Origin: Actinocrispum wychmicini
Lineage (GTDB): Bacteria; Actinomycetota; Actinomycetes; Mycobacteriales; Pseudonocardiaceae
Assembly (NCBI RefSeq): GCF_004345645.1
Contig: NZ_SLWS01000011.1
Location: 295,255 to 359,254, forward strand
DNA length: 64,000 bases
Reading direction: 5' to 3'
Made by a program: the position numbers and the translations under genes. The notes under the pieces were generated by a model, which worked only from the letters and a program-made list of their open reading frames with translations, had not been told where the DNA came from and ran no database searches. Shown one piece after another: positions 24,443 through 32,063 of this stretch. Every line of letters begins with the position of its first letter. The first letter of the stretch is position 1.

Positions 24443-25342
24443 ATGGCGGAGGTCGTGCTCGTCCACGGGATCGCGCAGGAACAGAAGTCAGCCGACGGGC
24501 TTGAGGCCGCGTGGCTGCCGAGCCTGGCCGGCGGGGTGCGGACCGCGGGCCACCCGTCGGTCGCGGACCGGCTGTGGCGGTCCGGCCAGCCAGGGGACGC
24601 GCGGATGGCCTTCTACGGCGACCTCTTCCTGCCCACGGACCAGCAGGGCACCAGCGACGACCTGCCCGCACCCGAGCTCGCCGAGGCGATCGCGATGGCG
24701 TGGCTGACGCGTGCCGCCGAGGACGCCACGGACGAGTCGGACCGGCAGGCCGCCCGTCGGGAAATCGATTACTTGACGCAGCGCGGCGAGACACAGGGTG
24801 CACGGGCCGCGCTCCGACCGGTCATCAACAGCCTGACCAGGCTGCGGCCGTTCGCCCGGCTGGGGGTGGCCCTCGCGGGACGGGTCGTGGTGAAGTCGTT
24901 GGCCCAGGTGACGCGGTATCTCACCGACGAGGAGACCCGTGCGCGGATCCAGCGGCGCGTCCTCGACCTGGTCGACGAGAACACCAAGGTGATCGTGGCC
25001 CACTCACTCGGGTCGGTCGTCGCGTACGAGGTCGCCCACCAACTGGGCCATCCACTGCCGCTCCTGGTGACCATGGGCTCGCCCCTCGGCCTGCGGGCGG
25101 TCGTCTACGAACGACTGCGACCGCAGCCCCCGATGGTGCCGAAGTCGGTCCTGAGCTGGGTGAACATCGCCGACCGGGACGATCTCGTCGCGGCCCGGCC
25201 GGACCTGACCCCACTGTTCGCCGACCCGGCCGGCGTCCTGGCAGGCGGCTACACCGTGGACAACGGCGCCAAGCCCCACGACGCCACCTTCTACCTGGCC
25301 AAACGCCAGATCGGCGAGCCGGTGGGCCGCGCGCTGTCCTGA
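24443..25342 (+). CDS. Alpha/beta hydrolase divergent from the caspase gene
   Basis: This 299-residue alpha/beta hydrolase opens with strand and oxyanion loop VVLVHGIAQEQ. It has the nucleophile elbow AHSLGS (Ser188), a likely acid in NIADRDDLVAARPDL and a late His in NGAKPHDATFYL. It resembles lipase/esterase-like effector hydrolases and has no signal peptide, so it is cytoplasmic. The 30-bp gap to the oppositely directed caspase gene means a shared control region and suggests a functional pair, for example protease-activated lipase or two arms of one response. The start is close to the likely promoter and may be near-leaderless. Confidence 0.85.
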   Translation: MAEVVLVHGIAQEQKSADGLEAAWLPSLAGGVRTAGHPSVADRLWRSGQPGDARMAFYGDLFLPTDQQGTSDDLPAPELAEAIAMAWLTRAAEDATDESDRQAARREIDYLTQRGETQGARAALRPVINSLTRLRPFARLGVALAGRVVVKSLAQVTRYLTDEETRARIQRRVLDLVDENTKVIVAHSLGSVVAYEVAHQLGHPLPLLVTMGSPLGLRAVVYERLRPQPPMVPKSVLSWVNIADRDDLVAARPDLTPLFADPAGVLAGGYTVDNGAKPHDATFYLAKRQIGEPVGRALS

Positions 25343-25344
25343 TG

Positions 25345-25500
25345 CTTGGCCGCGCCGGTCATTTACGCCGCGCAACACGCCCGACATCGCCCCAAGCACA
25401 GCGGCGGCCAGCTCAGAGCGAAGATGTCGGTGGCGTGGGGCGCGGTGGAAATGGCCGGCTGAAGGCGGCCAAGCCGTCCGAGCGAAGCGAGGACCATCGA
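25345..25500. repeat. Dispersed intergenic hairpin element, copy B
   Basis: It lies between the hydrolase and DinB-like genes, in the opposite orientation to copy A at 11530-11724. Arms GCTTGGCCGC (25344-25353) and GCGGCCAAGC (25465-25474) pair perfectly and differ from copy A by a compensatory double change. Shared blocks include GCGCCGGTCATTTACG and GAGCGAAGATGTCGG. About 50 bp of copy A are missing here. Confidence 0.7.
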
Positions 25501-25531
25501 TACTGTCGGTGGTGCCCGCTACCTTGCCGTT

Positions 25532-26029
25532 ATGTCGAAGCGAGTGCCGTTCACCGGCGACGAGAAGGAAAGTCTGCAGGCGAGCCTGGATCGCCACCGG
25601 GACGTCGTGCTGTGGAAGCTCGAAGGGCTGGACGACGAGCAGCTGCGCAGACGGATGACACCCAGCGGGACGAGTCTGCTCGGCCTGGTCAAGCACCTGG
25701 CGTACGTGGAGTCCGGCTGGTTCCTGGAGACGTTCGGGCGGCCGCCCGTGAAGGTCGTCCAGGATCCCGACGATCCCGAGGAGGACCTGCGGATCGAGCC
25801 GCACGAGTCCACCGAGGACGTGCTGGGCTACTACCGGCGGGCGCGGGCCGCGGCGGACCAGGTGATCGCCGAGGTCGAGGTGACGGACGAGGGCACTGCC
25901 TGGTTCGGTGACGCTGTGTCGATGCGCTGGGTGTTGATCCACATGATCGAGGAGACCGCCCGGCACGCCGGGCACATGGACATCCTGCGGGAGCTCATCG
26001 ACGGCGCCGCGGGCGATCATCCGGAATGA
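25532..26029 (+). CDS. DinB/DUF664-family protein
   Basis: This 165-residue four-helix-bundle protein of the DinB/YfiT/DUF664 superfamily has LLGLVKHLAYVESGWFLETF and the conserved histidine cluster HMIEETARHAGHMDILREL, which with the first His forms the predicted metal site. In actinobacteria many members are mycothiol-dependent transferases or thiol-related detoxification enzymes; no specific substrate can be read here. It stands alone, upstream of the DHA2 exporter and separated from it by a leader peptide and hairpin. The length is normal. Confidence 0.85.
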   Translation: MSKRVPFTGDEKESLQASLDRHRDVVLWKLEGLDDEQLRRRMTPSGTSLLGLVKHLAYVESGWFLETFGRPPVKVVQDPDDPEEDLRIEPHESTEDVLGYYRRARAAADQVIAEVEVTDEGTAWFGDAVSMRWVLIHMIEETARHAGHMDILRELIDGAAGDHPE

Positions 26030-26061
26030 CCGGGATTGTCCGATCCGGACTGAAAGGACCC

Positions 26062-26160
26062 ATGATGGGAGCACTCGAACACTGGACTGCACCGGCAGTG
26101 ACCGTGTGTACTCGGTGTGCGGTACGGCGATCTGGGGGTGCGCCGTACCGCGCCAGCTGA
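26062..26160 (+). CDS. Possible 32-residue leader peptide before the MFS exporter
   Basis: A short frame with an AAAGGA ribosome-binding site 5-6 bases upstream of ATG 26062 encodes MMGALEHWTAPAV and a Cys/Arg-rich tail, stopping at 26160, 23 bp before the exporter start. Its last third coincides with a strong hairpin. It could act as a regulatory upstream frame; there is no homology support. Confidence 0.35.
   Translation: MMGALEHWTAPAVTVCTRCAVRRSGGAPYRAS
26119..26151 (+). promoter_or_regulatory. Strong hairpin in the MFS exporter leader
   Basis: GCGGTACGGCG (26119-26129) pairs perfectly with CGCCGTACCGC (26141-26151) across an 11-nt loop; a G-U and a G-C pair can extend it by two. No T-run follows, so it is not a plain terminator. 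It overlaps the end of the putative leader peptide and lies 33 bp upstream of ATG 26184, as expected for translation-coupled attenuation, or it is a palindromic operator. Confidence 0.55.
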
Positions 26161-26183
26161 CCCAGCGCGGGCCGGGGACGACT

Positions 26184-27647
26184 ATGGACACCGTGACGAA
26201 CGAACCAGATCCGCGGCGATGGCGTGCGCTGGCCGTCACGTTGGGCGCGGGCTTCATGAGCCTGCTCGACGTGAGCATCGTCAACGTGGCCCTGCCGTCC
26301 ATGCAGTCCGGGCTGCGCGCGTCGGCGGGCGCGGTCCAGTGGGTCGTGTCGGGGTACGCGTTGGCGTACGGGTTGACGCTCGTCGCTGGTGGGCGGCTGG
26401 GGGACGCGCTCGGCCGTCGCCGGATCTTCATGTTCGCCCTCGCCGGCTTCGTGCTGATGAGCGCGCTCGCGGGCGCCGCGTCGTCGATGGCGTGGCTGGT
26501 CGTCGCGCGGCTGCTGCAGGGCGCGTCCGCCGGTCTGCTGACCCCGCAGAGCTCCGGACTGATCCAGACCATGTTCCAGGGCGCGGAACGTGGCCGGGCG
26601 TTCGGGCTGCTCGGCGCGACCATCGGGTTCTCCACGGCGGTCGGCCCGGTCCTGGGTGGCCTGATCATCGCCCTGTTCGGCACGGACACCGGCTGGCGGT
26701 GGGTGTTCTACGTGAACGTCCCGATCGGCGTGGTCGCGCTGATCTTCGCCGCGCGGCTGCTGCCCGGTGAGGAGCGGCGCAAGATCCGGATCCGCACCGA
26801 GATCGACTTCCTCGGCGCGGCCCTGCTCGGCTTGGCCGTGGTGTGTGTGCTGTTCCCGGTGGTGCAGGTGGAGAGCGGCAACTTCGGCACGTGGTGGTGG
26901 CTCCTGCCGGTCGCGGTCGCCCTGGGGTACCTGTTCGTCCGGTGGGAACACCGGACTGTCCGGCAGGGCCGCGCGCCGCTGCTGGACGTTCGCCTGTTCA
27001 CGAACACGGCCGGCTTCTCGTCCGGCGCGACCATCGGCATGGTGTACTTCTGCGGCTTCGCCGGGCTGTTCGTGGTGATGGCCATGTTCTTCCAGACCGG
27101 ACTGCACTACACCGCGCTGGAATCCGGCTTCGCCGTGACGTCGTTCGCGTTGGGATCGGCGGTGTCGTCGGCGATCGCCGGCCGGCTGGTGTCCCGGTGG
27201 GGCCGACGGCTCACGGTCGGCGCGCTGGGTCTGGTGATCCTGGGCTTCGCTCTGTCGGGTGTGGCCGGTCTGCTGGCGCCCGGCCGCAGCGCCGGCCTGT
27301 GGATGGCGGTTCCGTTGCTGCTGGCCGGAATCGGCGGCGGCGCGGTGATCTCCCCGAACATCACGTTGACCCTGGAGAACGTGCCCACCCGGATGGCCGG
27401 CGCGGCGGGTGGCGCCCTGCAGACCGGGCAACGCGTCGGAACCGCGGTGGGGGCGGCACTTCTGGTCGCGGCATTCCACAGTGGCGCGGATTCCGGTGAC
27501 TACCAGGCCGGGCTGGCGATCGCGATGGGCGCCGCGGTGGTGATCATTTCGATCGCCCTCGCGCTGGCCATTCGGGAGTTTCGCGGGCGTCGCCGCTGTT
27601 CCGTCGACGAAAATTTGTCCCAGCGCTCTGTGATATCCAGTCAATAA
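26184..27647 (+). CDS. MFS drug exporter, DHA2 (14-TM) family
   Basis: This 487-residue proton-driven efflux protein is of the EmrB/QacA type, with about 14 hydrophobic segments. Motif A is GGRLGDALGRRRIF after TM2; the first helix carries LLDVSIVNVALPSMQ, the DHA2 motif D1, and motif C is GATIGFSTAVGPVLGG. Start ATG 26184 gives a short polar N-terminus followed directly by TM1. No TetR or MarR gene is adjacent, so control may lie in the leader (putative short peptide and 11-bp hairpin upstream). Substrate is unknown. Confidence 0.92.
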   Translation: MDTVTNEPDPRRWRALAVTLGAGFMSLLDVSIVNVALPSMQSGLRASAGAVQWVVSGYALAYGLTLVAGGRLGDALGRRRIFMFALAGFVLMSALAGAASSMAWLVVARLLQGASAGLLTPQSSGLIQTMFQGAERGRAFGLLGATIGFSTAVGPVLGGLIIALFGTDTGWRWVFYVNVPIGVVALIFAARLLPGEERRKIRIRTEIDFLGAALLGLAVVCVLFPVVQVESGNFGTWWWLLPVAVALGYLFVRWEHRTVRQGRAPLLDVRLFTNTAGFSSGATIGMVYFCGFAGLFVVMAMFFQTGLHYTALESGFAVTSFALGSAVSSAIAGRLVSRWGRRLTVGALGLVILGFALSGVAGLLAPGRSAGLWMAVPLLLAGIGGGAVISPNITLTLENVPTRMAGAAGGALQTGQRVGTAVGAALLVAAFHSGADSGDYQAGLAIAMGAAVVIISIALALAIREFRGRRRCSVDENLSQRSVISSQ

Positions 27648-27695
27648 CTATTACGCTCCATCCGTTCGACCCTGCCGAACGAGGAGAGCAACAGG

Positions 27696-28220
27696 ATGCG
27701 GCTTTCACTGCTGCGCGGCATGATCACGTTCGCGGTCGCCGCCGTCGGGGTTTTCCTGGCCGACGCCACCGCGCAGGCGACGACCGAGAACGACCCGGTC
27801 GCCCACGGCACGGTCACCGTCCAGGTCGCGAAACTGACCCACGCCCAAGCCACCGCCCGGTTACGCGCGGCCGGCATCACCTGGTCGTCCAGTGGCAACT
27901 GCAGCGACCGCGACAACGCGACCTGCACGTCGTTCGACCAGGTCAACCTGACGACCATCCAGGGCGCGGAAACCCTCAAGCGCGCCAGCGGATGCGCGTT
28001 GAACATCACCGGCGGCACCGAGACCGGCCACGCGAGCGGCACGTACAGCCACTGGAACGGGTACAAGCTGGACTTCGGCAAGTCCACCTGCCTGACCAAC
28101 TACATCCACAACACCTTCACGTCCATCGGCGGCGGCAAATGGCAGTCCGGCGCGGGCAACATCTACTTTGACGAATCGAGCCACTGGGACGTGACCTTCT
28201 ACAACTGCGGCGGCTGTTAA
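27696..28220 (+). CDS. Secreted Cys-rich protein with M15-like zinc motif
   Basis: This 174-residue protein has a signal peptide (residues 1-27, ATAQA end) and RBS GAGGAGAG. Six cysteines (69, 77, 100, 132, 171, 174) suggest three disulfides. The segment SHWNGYKLDF (118-127) fits the H-x2-G-x3-D zinc-site pattern of M15/VanY-type peptidases (His119, Asp126), and DESSHWDVTF gives a candidate Glu160/His163. These spacings suggest a small extracellular peptidoglycan or D-Ala-D-Ala-type peptidase fold, but overall similarity is low and activity is not assured. It is monocistronic by spacing. Confidence 0.65.
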   Translation: MRLSLLRGMITFAVAAVGVFLADATAQATTENDPVAHGTVTVQVAKLTHAQATARLRAAGITWSSSGNCSDRDNATCTSFDQVNLTTIQGAETLKRASGCALNITGGTETGHASGTYSHWNGYKLDFGKSTCLTNYIHNTFTSIGGGKWQSGAGNIYFDESSHWDVTFYNCGGC

Positions 28221-28269
28221 CCCGCACGCTGCTCCATGTGGGTGGCGACTGGACCGGCACCAGTACGGA

Positions 28270-28584
28270 ATGATGGATTCAGTGGGCACCCTGCTGATCT
28301 GCTATTCAGTGTCCCGGGTGGGGGTCGCGAGTCCCGGCGCGAGCCTGGCTCGCATGATCACTTCGTTGGGCCGCTGGTGGCACCCGGCGGAGAACGTCTG
28401 GCTGGTGTCCACCGGCTATCACCTCGACGAGGTACGGGACATTCTCGCGGCCCAGCTCGAACTCGGTGACCAGCTTCTGGTGCTGGACATCGAGGGGCAG
28501 CCGTGGGCGGCGTCCGGTGTGTACCCGGAGGCCGAGGAATGGATGCGGGAACACGTCTCGTGTCCGCCTCATCACTCCGGGTGA
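28270..28584 (+). CDS. Small protein with Cas2/SinR-like ferredoxin fold
   Basis: This 104-residue protein (ATG at 28270 or 28273) has the pattern TLLICYSVS...LGRWWHPAENVWLVSTGYHLDEVRDILAAQL...DQLLVLDIEGQPWAASG. This beta-alpha-beta-beta-alpha-beta order with the W-L-V-S-T strand is seen in small proteins annotated as SinR or Cas2-like. There are no cas genes or CRISPR repeats nearby, so a role in adaptation is not supported. Function is unknown; single-strand nuclease or nucleic-acid binding is only a fold-based guess. Confidence 0.55.
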   Translation: MMDSVGTLLICYSVSRVGVASPGASLARMITSLGRWWHPAENVWLVSTGYHLDEVRDILAAQLELGDQLLVLDIEGQPWAASGVYPEAEEWMREHVSCPPHHSG

Positions 28585-28688
28585 ATTTTGTATTCGGTGG
28601 ATACTTTCGCGCCTCTATTACGTCAGAGCGGTGTCGATCCGAGCCGGCCTGGTTCGACGTGTTGGTAGAGAGCGGGAGGAGACCCACG

Positions 28689-28904
28689 ATGAACACCATC
28701 AGCATCAGCTACCGGGACCGAGCCGTCCTGCGCGCCGTGGCCGCGGGTCGATGCGAGCTCGCGGGCGAGTGCCTGCGCGTCGACGGCATCGGGTGCTGCG
28801 ACCAGTTCGCCGGGCTGCGCCTGACCCAGGCCGGCCTGATCGCCGCGGCCGACGGCCCGGCCAGACTCACGCCGACCGGGGAGGCACTGCTGGAGGCGGC
28901 GTGA
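28689..28904 (+). CDS. Small hypothetical protein (71 aa)
   Basis: This 71-residue protein has a strong RBS (GGAGGAG at about 28676-28682). It reads MNTISISYRDRAVLRAVAAG followed by CELAGEC, CC and a C-terminal LRLTQAGLIAAADGPARLTP. The alternating helix pattern and the final LTPTGEALLEAA resemble a minimal winged helix, as in short phage or actinobacterial regulators with a Cys cluster (Cys residues near 23, 28, 36, 37), but no family is certain. The gene is followed by a short GC hairpin. Confidence 0.55.
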   Translation: MNTISISYRDRAVLRAVAAGRCELAGECLRVDGIGCCDQFAGLRLTQAGLIAAADGPARLTPTGEALLEAA

Positions 28905-28912
28905 GGTGCCGG

Positions 28913-28929
28913 GCCCCGTGCCGCGGGGC
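28913..28929 (+). terminator. Weak GC hairpin after the 71-aa gene
   Basis: GCCCCG-TGCCG-CGGGGC is followed by TAATTGTT. The six-pair stem and short U-poor tail make it at best a weak intrinsic terminator. Confidence 0.35.
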
Positions 28930-28934
28930 TAATT

Positions 28935-28953
28935 GTTAACAAACTTTCCTAAT
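28935..28953. promoter_or_regulatory. Palindromic site upstream of the RICIN/F5-8C gene (secreted-protein motif, copy 1)
   Basis: GTTAACAAACTTTCCTAAT is centred at 28944 and lies 83 bp before the start codon. It matches the inverted-repeat family (ideal form GTTAGGAAA-N-TTTCCTAAC) seen perfectly at 49293-49311 and partly at 43614-43632. All three copies lie upstream of secreted proteins. Confidence 0.55.
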
Positions 28954-29035
28954 AAACCTTGACGGGAGTGCACGCGGGGCGTCAGGCTGTAGTCCAGCCG
29001 CCACAGGATCCCCCGAAGTGACTTCCGGAGGCATC

Positions 29036-30655
29036 ATGAGACGGCGTGCGCTCGGCGCGGTCGTGACCCTCGTCCTTGTCCTGATGTCCGCGTTCGCCAA
29101 CGCACCGGCGAACGCCGAGACCACTCAGCCGACGTTCCTCACGTTCTACGGCTGGTGGGACAACACGCCGCCCGGCGGCGACATCTCGTATCCCCAGATC
29201 CACTCCACCGCGGGTGGCACGGGCACGTTCGCGGACCCGATCACGTTCGCCACCGCCACCGCCGAGCTGAAGGCCGGCACCAAGGTGTGGGTTCCCCGGG
29301 TGCGCAAGTACTTCATCATGGAGGACGGCTGCGACGAGTGCGGTCAGGACTGGAGCGGCCACGGCCCCAACGGCGGTCCAGGCTTGCGGCACATCGACCT
29401 GTGGCTCGGCGGCAAAGGCGGCAGCGCCATGGACGCCATCGACTGCGAGGACGCGCTGACCCACTACAACGACAACGGCACGCCGGTGATGGAGCCGGTC
29501 GTGGTGGACCCGCCGTCGAACGAGAACTACGACCCCGCACCGATCTTCAACACCAGCACAGGCGAGTGCTATGGCGGCGCGCAGCCGAACAAGACCGTCG
29601 GCTCGTACAAGAACGTGTCCACAGGCATGTGCATGGAGGACCCGAACAACAGCTCGACCTCCGGTACCCAGATGAAGACGGCGCCGTGCACGGGCTCGGC
29701 CGCCCAGGAGTTCACGTTCCACGGCGCGTTCTTCGTGAAGAACAACCTGTGCCTCGGCATGTCCAGCAGCAAGATCGTGTTGCAGACGTGCACGGCCGGG
29801 CCGAACCAGCAGTGGTCGGTGAACCCGAGCAACAAGACCATCTCGGACATCCAGACGTCCAAGAAGTGCTTCCGCGAGGCGAGCGGCGCGGTGACGGCCG
29901 GCAGCTGCTCCGGCGCGGCGAGCCAGTGGGACTTCACCGCTTCCGGCGGTACCAACGACTTCACGGTCGGCGTCAGCCCGGCGTCGGGGTCGATCACCGG
30001 CGGCGGTTCGGTGACGTCCACTGTGAACACGACCGGTGCCGGGTCGATCGCGTTGTCCGCGTCGAACGTGCCTGCGGGCGCGACCGTGACCTTCAGTCCC
30101 GCGACGGTGACCGCGGGCGGCACGTCCACCCTGAAGGTGGCCACCACCGCTGACGCCCCAGCCGGAACGTTCCCGATCACGGTGACCGGAACGTCCGCCG
30201 GGATCTCGCACACGGCCACGTACACCTTGACGGTCGGCGGATCCGGTCCGGGGGAGCCGGTGCTGCTGTCGCAGGGGCAGCCGGCGACCGCGTCATCGAC
30301 GGAGTCCTCGACCTACTCGGCCGCGAAGGCGTTCGACGGCGACCTCACGAAGACCCGTTGGGCCAGCAAGGAAGGCGCCGATCCGCAGTGGGTGCGGATC
30401 GACCTCGGCGGCACCGCCACGGTCAGCCACGTGAAGCTGACCTGGGAGGCCGCGTACGGCAAGTCGTACACGATCCAGACGTCCCCGGACGGCTCGACGT
30501 GGACCACGATCTACTCGACCACCACCGGAAACGGGGGCACGGACGACCTGACCGGTCTCACCGGCACCGGCAGGTACGTCCGGATGAACGGGACTGTTCG
30601 CGGCACCTCGTACGGGTACTCGCTGTACGAGATGCAGGTGTACGGAACCCGTTAG
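29036..30655 (+). CDS. Secreted protein with RICIN-like and F5/8C (CBM32-like) domains
   Basis: This 539-residue protein has a signal peptide ending near NAPANAE (residue about 28). The N-terminal 170 residues (FYGWWDNTPPGGDISYPQIH, VPRVRKYFIMEDGCDECGQD) resemble secreted proteins annotated as hypothetical or glycosidase-associated. Next come a Q-x-W ricin-type trefoil (about 190-300, CLGMSSSKIVLQTCTAGPNQ), a bacterial Ig-like/putative-adhesion module (SPATVTAGGTSTL) and a C-terminal F5/8-type C domain (KAFDGDLTKTRWASKEGADP, GRYVRMNGTVRGTSYGYSLY). The last domain is close to that of the phosphoesterase at 49366. The protein presumably binds an extracellular glycan. It converges with lipB and overlaps it by 4 bases. 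Confidence 0.8.
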   Translation: MRRRALGAVVTLVLVLMSAFANAPANAETTQPTFLTFYGWWDNTPPGGDISYPQIHSTAGGTGTFADPITFATATAELKAGTKVWVPRVRKYFIMEDGCDECGQDWSGHGPNGGPGLRHIDLWLGGKGGSAMDAIDCEDALTHYNDNGTPVMEPVVVDPPSNENYDPAPIFNTSTGECYGGAQPNKTVGSYKNVSTGMCMEDPNNSSTSGTQMKTAPCTGSAAQEFTFHGAFFVKNNLCLGMSSSKIVLQTCTAGPNQQWSVNPSNKTISDIQTSKKCFREASGAVTAGSCSGAASQWDFTASGGTNDFTVGVSPASGSITGGGSVTSTVNTTGAGSIALSASNVPAGATVTFSPATVTAGGTSTLKVATTADAPAGTFPITVTGTSAGISHTATYTLTVGGSGPGEPVLLSQGQPATASSTESSTYSAAKAFDGDLTKTRWASKEGADPQWVRIDLGGTATVSHVKLTWEAAYGKSYTIQTSPDGSTWTTIYSTTTGNGGTDDLTGLTGTGRYVRMNGTVRGTSYGYSLYEMQVYGTR

Positions 30656-31266
30656 GCCGCGCCCAAGGCGGCTGCGACGGCGGTCCGCACCTCTCCTTCC
30701 GAGGGTGCGGGCCGCCCCATTTCGGCGAGCGACGTCATGGCCACGTCAGGCAGGCCGCACGCGGTGAACGCGGCGAACACACTCAGGTCCGGGTCGATGT
30801 TCAACGCGAACCCGTGGCTGGTGACACCGCGCCGGATGCGCATCCCGATGGACACCAGCTTGCGGTGCTCCGGAGTCCACACCCCCACCAGGCTCTGCGA
30901 CCGCGGCGGGGTGTCCCGGCGGATCGTCTTGAACCCCAACGAGTCCAGCGCCTCGATGAGCCCGTCCTCCAGCCACCGGACGACATCGCCGGGCCCGCGC
31001 TCGCGCAGGTTCATCACCAGGTAGCCGATCAGCTGGCCGGGCCCGTGGTACGTGGCCTGCCCGCCGCGATCCACCGGCACGAGGGGAATCTTGCCGTGCC
31101 GCGGCAGCTCGGCCGGTGGGGTGCGCGCGCCGTACGTGATGACCGGCGGGTGGGTGAGCAGGACCAGCCGGTCCCCGATCAGCCCCTCCTGGCGTTGCCG
31201 CACCCATTCGGCCATGTCCGCGATGGCTTTGGCGTACGGAACCGCACCCAGGTCGATCCGCTGCAT
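30652..31266 (-). CDS. lipB: Octanoyltransferase (lipoate biosynthesis)
   Basis: This 204-residue protein transfers octanoyl from octanoyl-ACP to E2/GcvH domains. It has the motifs GGQATYHGPGQLIGYLVMNL, RKLVSIGMRIRRGVTSHGFA with the catalytic Lys, and TACGLPDVAMTSL with the catalytic Cys. Start at 31266 (MQRIDLGAVPYAKA) matches family N-termini; the frame can be read back to 31290 but without support. lipA is not next to it in this window. Its end overlaps the stop of the rightward secreted-protein gene. This is a housekeeping gene. Confidence 0.93.
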   Translation of the reverse strand: MQRIDLGAVPYAKAIADMAEWVRQRQEGLIGDRLVLLTHPPVITYGARTPPAELPRHGKIPLVPVDRGGQATYHGPGQLIGYLVMNLRERGPGDVVRWLEDGLIEALDSLGFKTIRRDTPPRSQSLVGVWTPEHRKLVSIGMRIRRGVTSHGFALNIDPDLSVFAAFTACGLPDVAMTSLAEMGRPAPSEGEVRTAVAAALGAA

Positions 31267-31276
31267 GACTCCACTA

Positions 31277-31993
31277 CTACCACGGCACAACGGCGCCGTC
31301 GTCGGTGAAGAACCCGCCGGTCGGGCCGTCCGGCGGCAGGGTCGCCAGGTGGACGGACACCGCCGCGCCCTGCGCCGCCGTACGGAAACCGCTGTGGTTG
31401 TTGAGATCCGTGGCGCAGTAGCCGGGGTCGGCCGCGTTGACCAGGACGCCGTCCTTGCGGAGTTCCCTGGTGTACTGGACGGTCAGCGAGTTCACCGCGG
31501 TCTTGGTGGGGACGTACGCGAGGCCGCCGGGCATGGCCGCCATCGGGCTGTCCGGGTCGCTCATCTTGGCGAGCGAACCGACGCCGCTGGACACGTTGAC
31601 GATCCGTGGAGCCGTGGACTTCAGCAGCAGCGGCAGCATCGCCTGGGTGACGTGGATGATGCCGAAGTAGTTGGTGTCGAACACGGCCCGGATCGTGGCC
31701 AGGTCGGCGTTCCGGATCAGTCCGGACTCGCCGCCGGTGATGCCGGCGTTGTTGACGAGCACGTCCAGCCGGCCGAACCGCTCGCCGACGACGGCCGCCG
31801 CGGCCTGGGCGCTCGCCGGGTCGGTGACGTCGAGCCGGACGAAGTCGACGCCCAGGGACTTGGCGGCCTCGGTGCCGCGCTCCGGGTCACGGGCCGCGAG
31901 CAGCACCGTCATGCCCAGGTCGCGCAGCTGCTTGACGGTCTCGTACCCGAGTCCTTTGTTCGCCCCGGTCACCAGGGCAACTGTCTCACTCAT
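31277..31993 (-). CDS. Short-chain dehydrogenase/reductase (SDR)
   Basis: This 238-residue classical SDR has a nucleotide-binding TGANKGLGYETVKQL (TGxxxGxG), NNAGITGG, active-site Ser in NVSSGVGSLA, and Tyr/Lys in YVPTKTAVNS. It uses NADP(H)-type cofactors, judged from the LGxGANKGLG type common in carbonyl reductases. It is divergent from a LysR gene (70 bp), the usual arrangement when the regulator controls it. Substrate is unknown. It lies 10 bp from lipB on the same strand and could be cotranscribed with it. Confidence 0.88.
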   Translation of the reverse strand: MSETVALVTGANKGLGYETVKQLRDLGMTVLLAARDPERGTEAAKSLGVDFVRLDVTDPASAQAAAAVVGERFGRLDVLVNNAGITGGESGLIRNADLATIRAVFDTNYFGIIHVTQAMLPLLLKSTAPRIVNVSSGVGSLAKMSDPDSPMAAMPGGLAYVPTKTAVNSLTVQYTRELRKDGVLVNAADPGYCATDLNNHSGFRTAAQGAAVSVHLATLPPDGPTGGFFTDDGAVVPW

Positions 31994-32063
31994 GAGGTTG
32001 ACTCCAGCACCGGCTGACCAGGAACACCATGACCGGCTTGATCCGGAGCGATACCCTCAAGGT

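Noticed and set aside
28270..28584. Cas2 of a CRISPR system
   Set aside because: No repeat array, cas1 or other cas gene in the window; only a fold-level resemblance.
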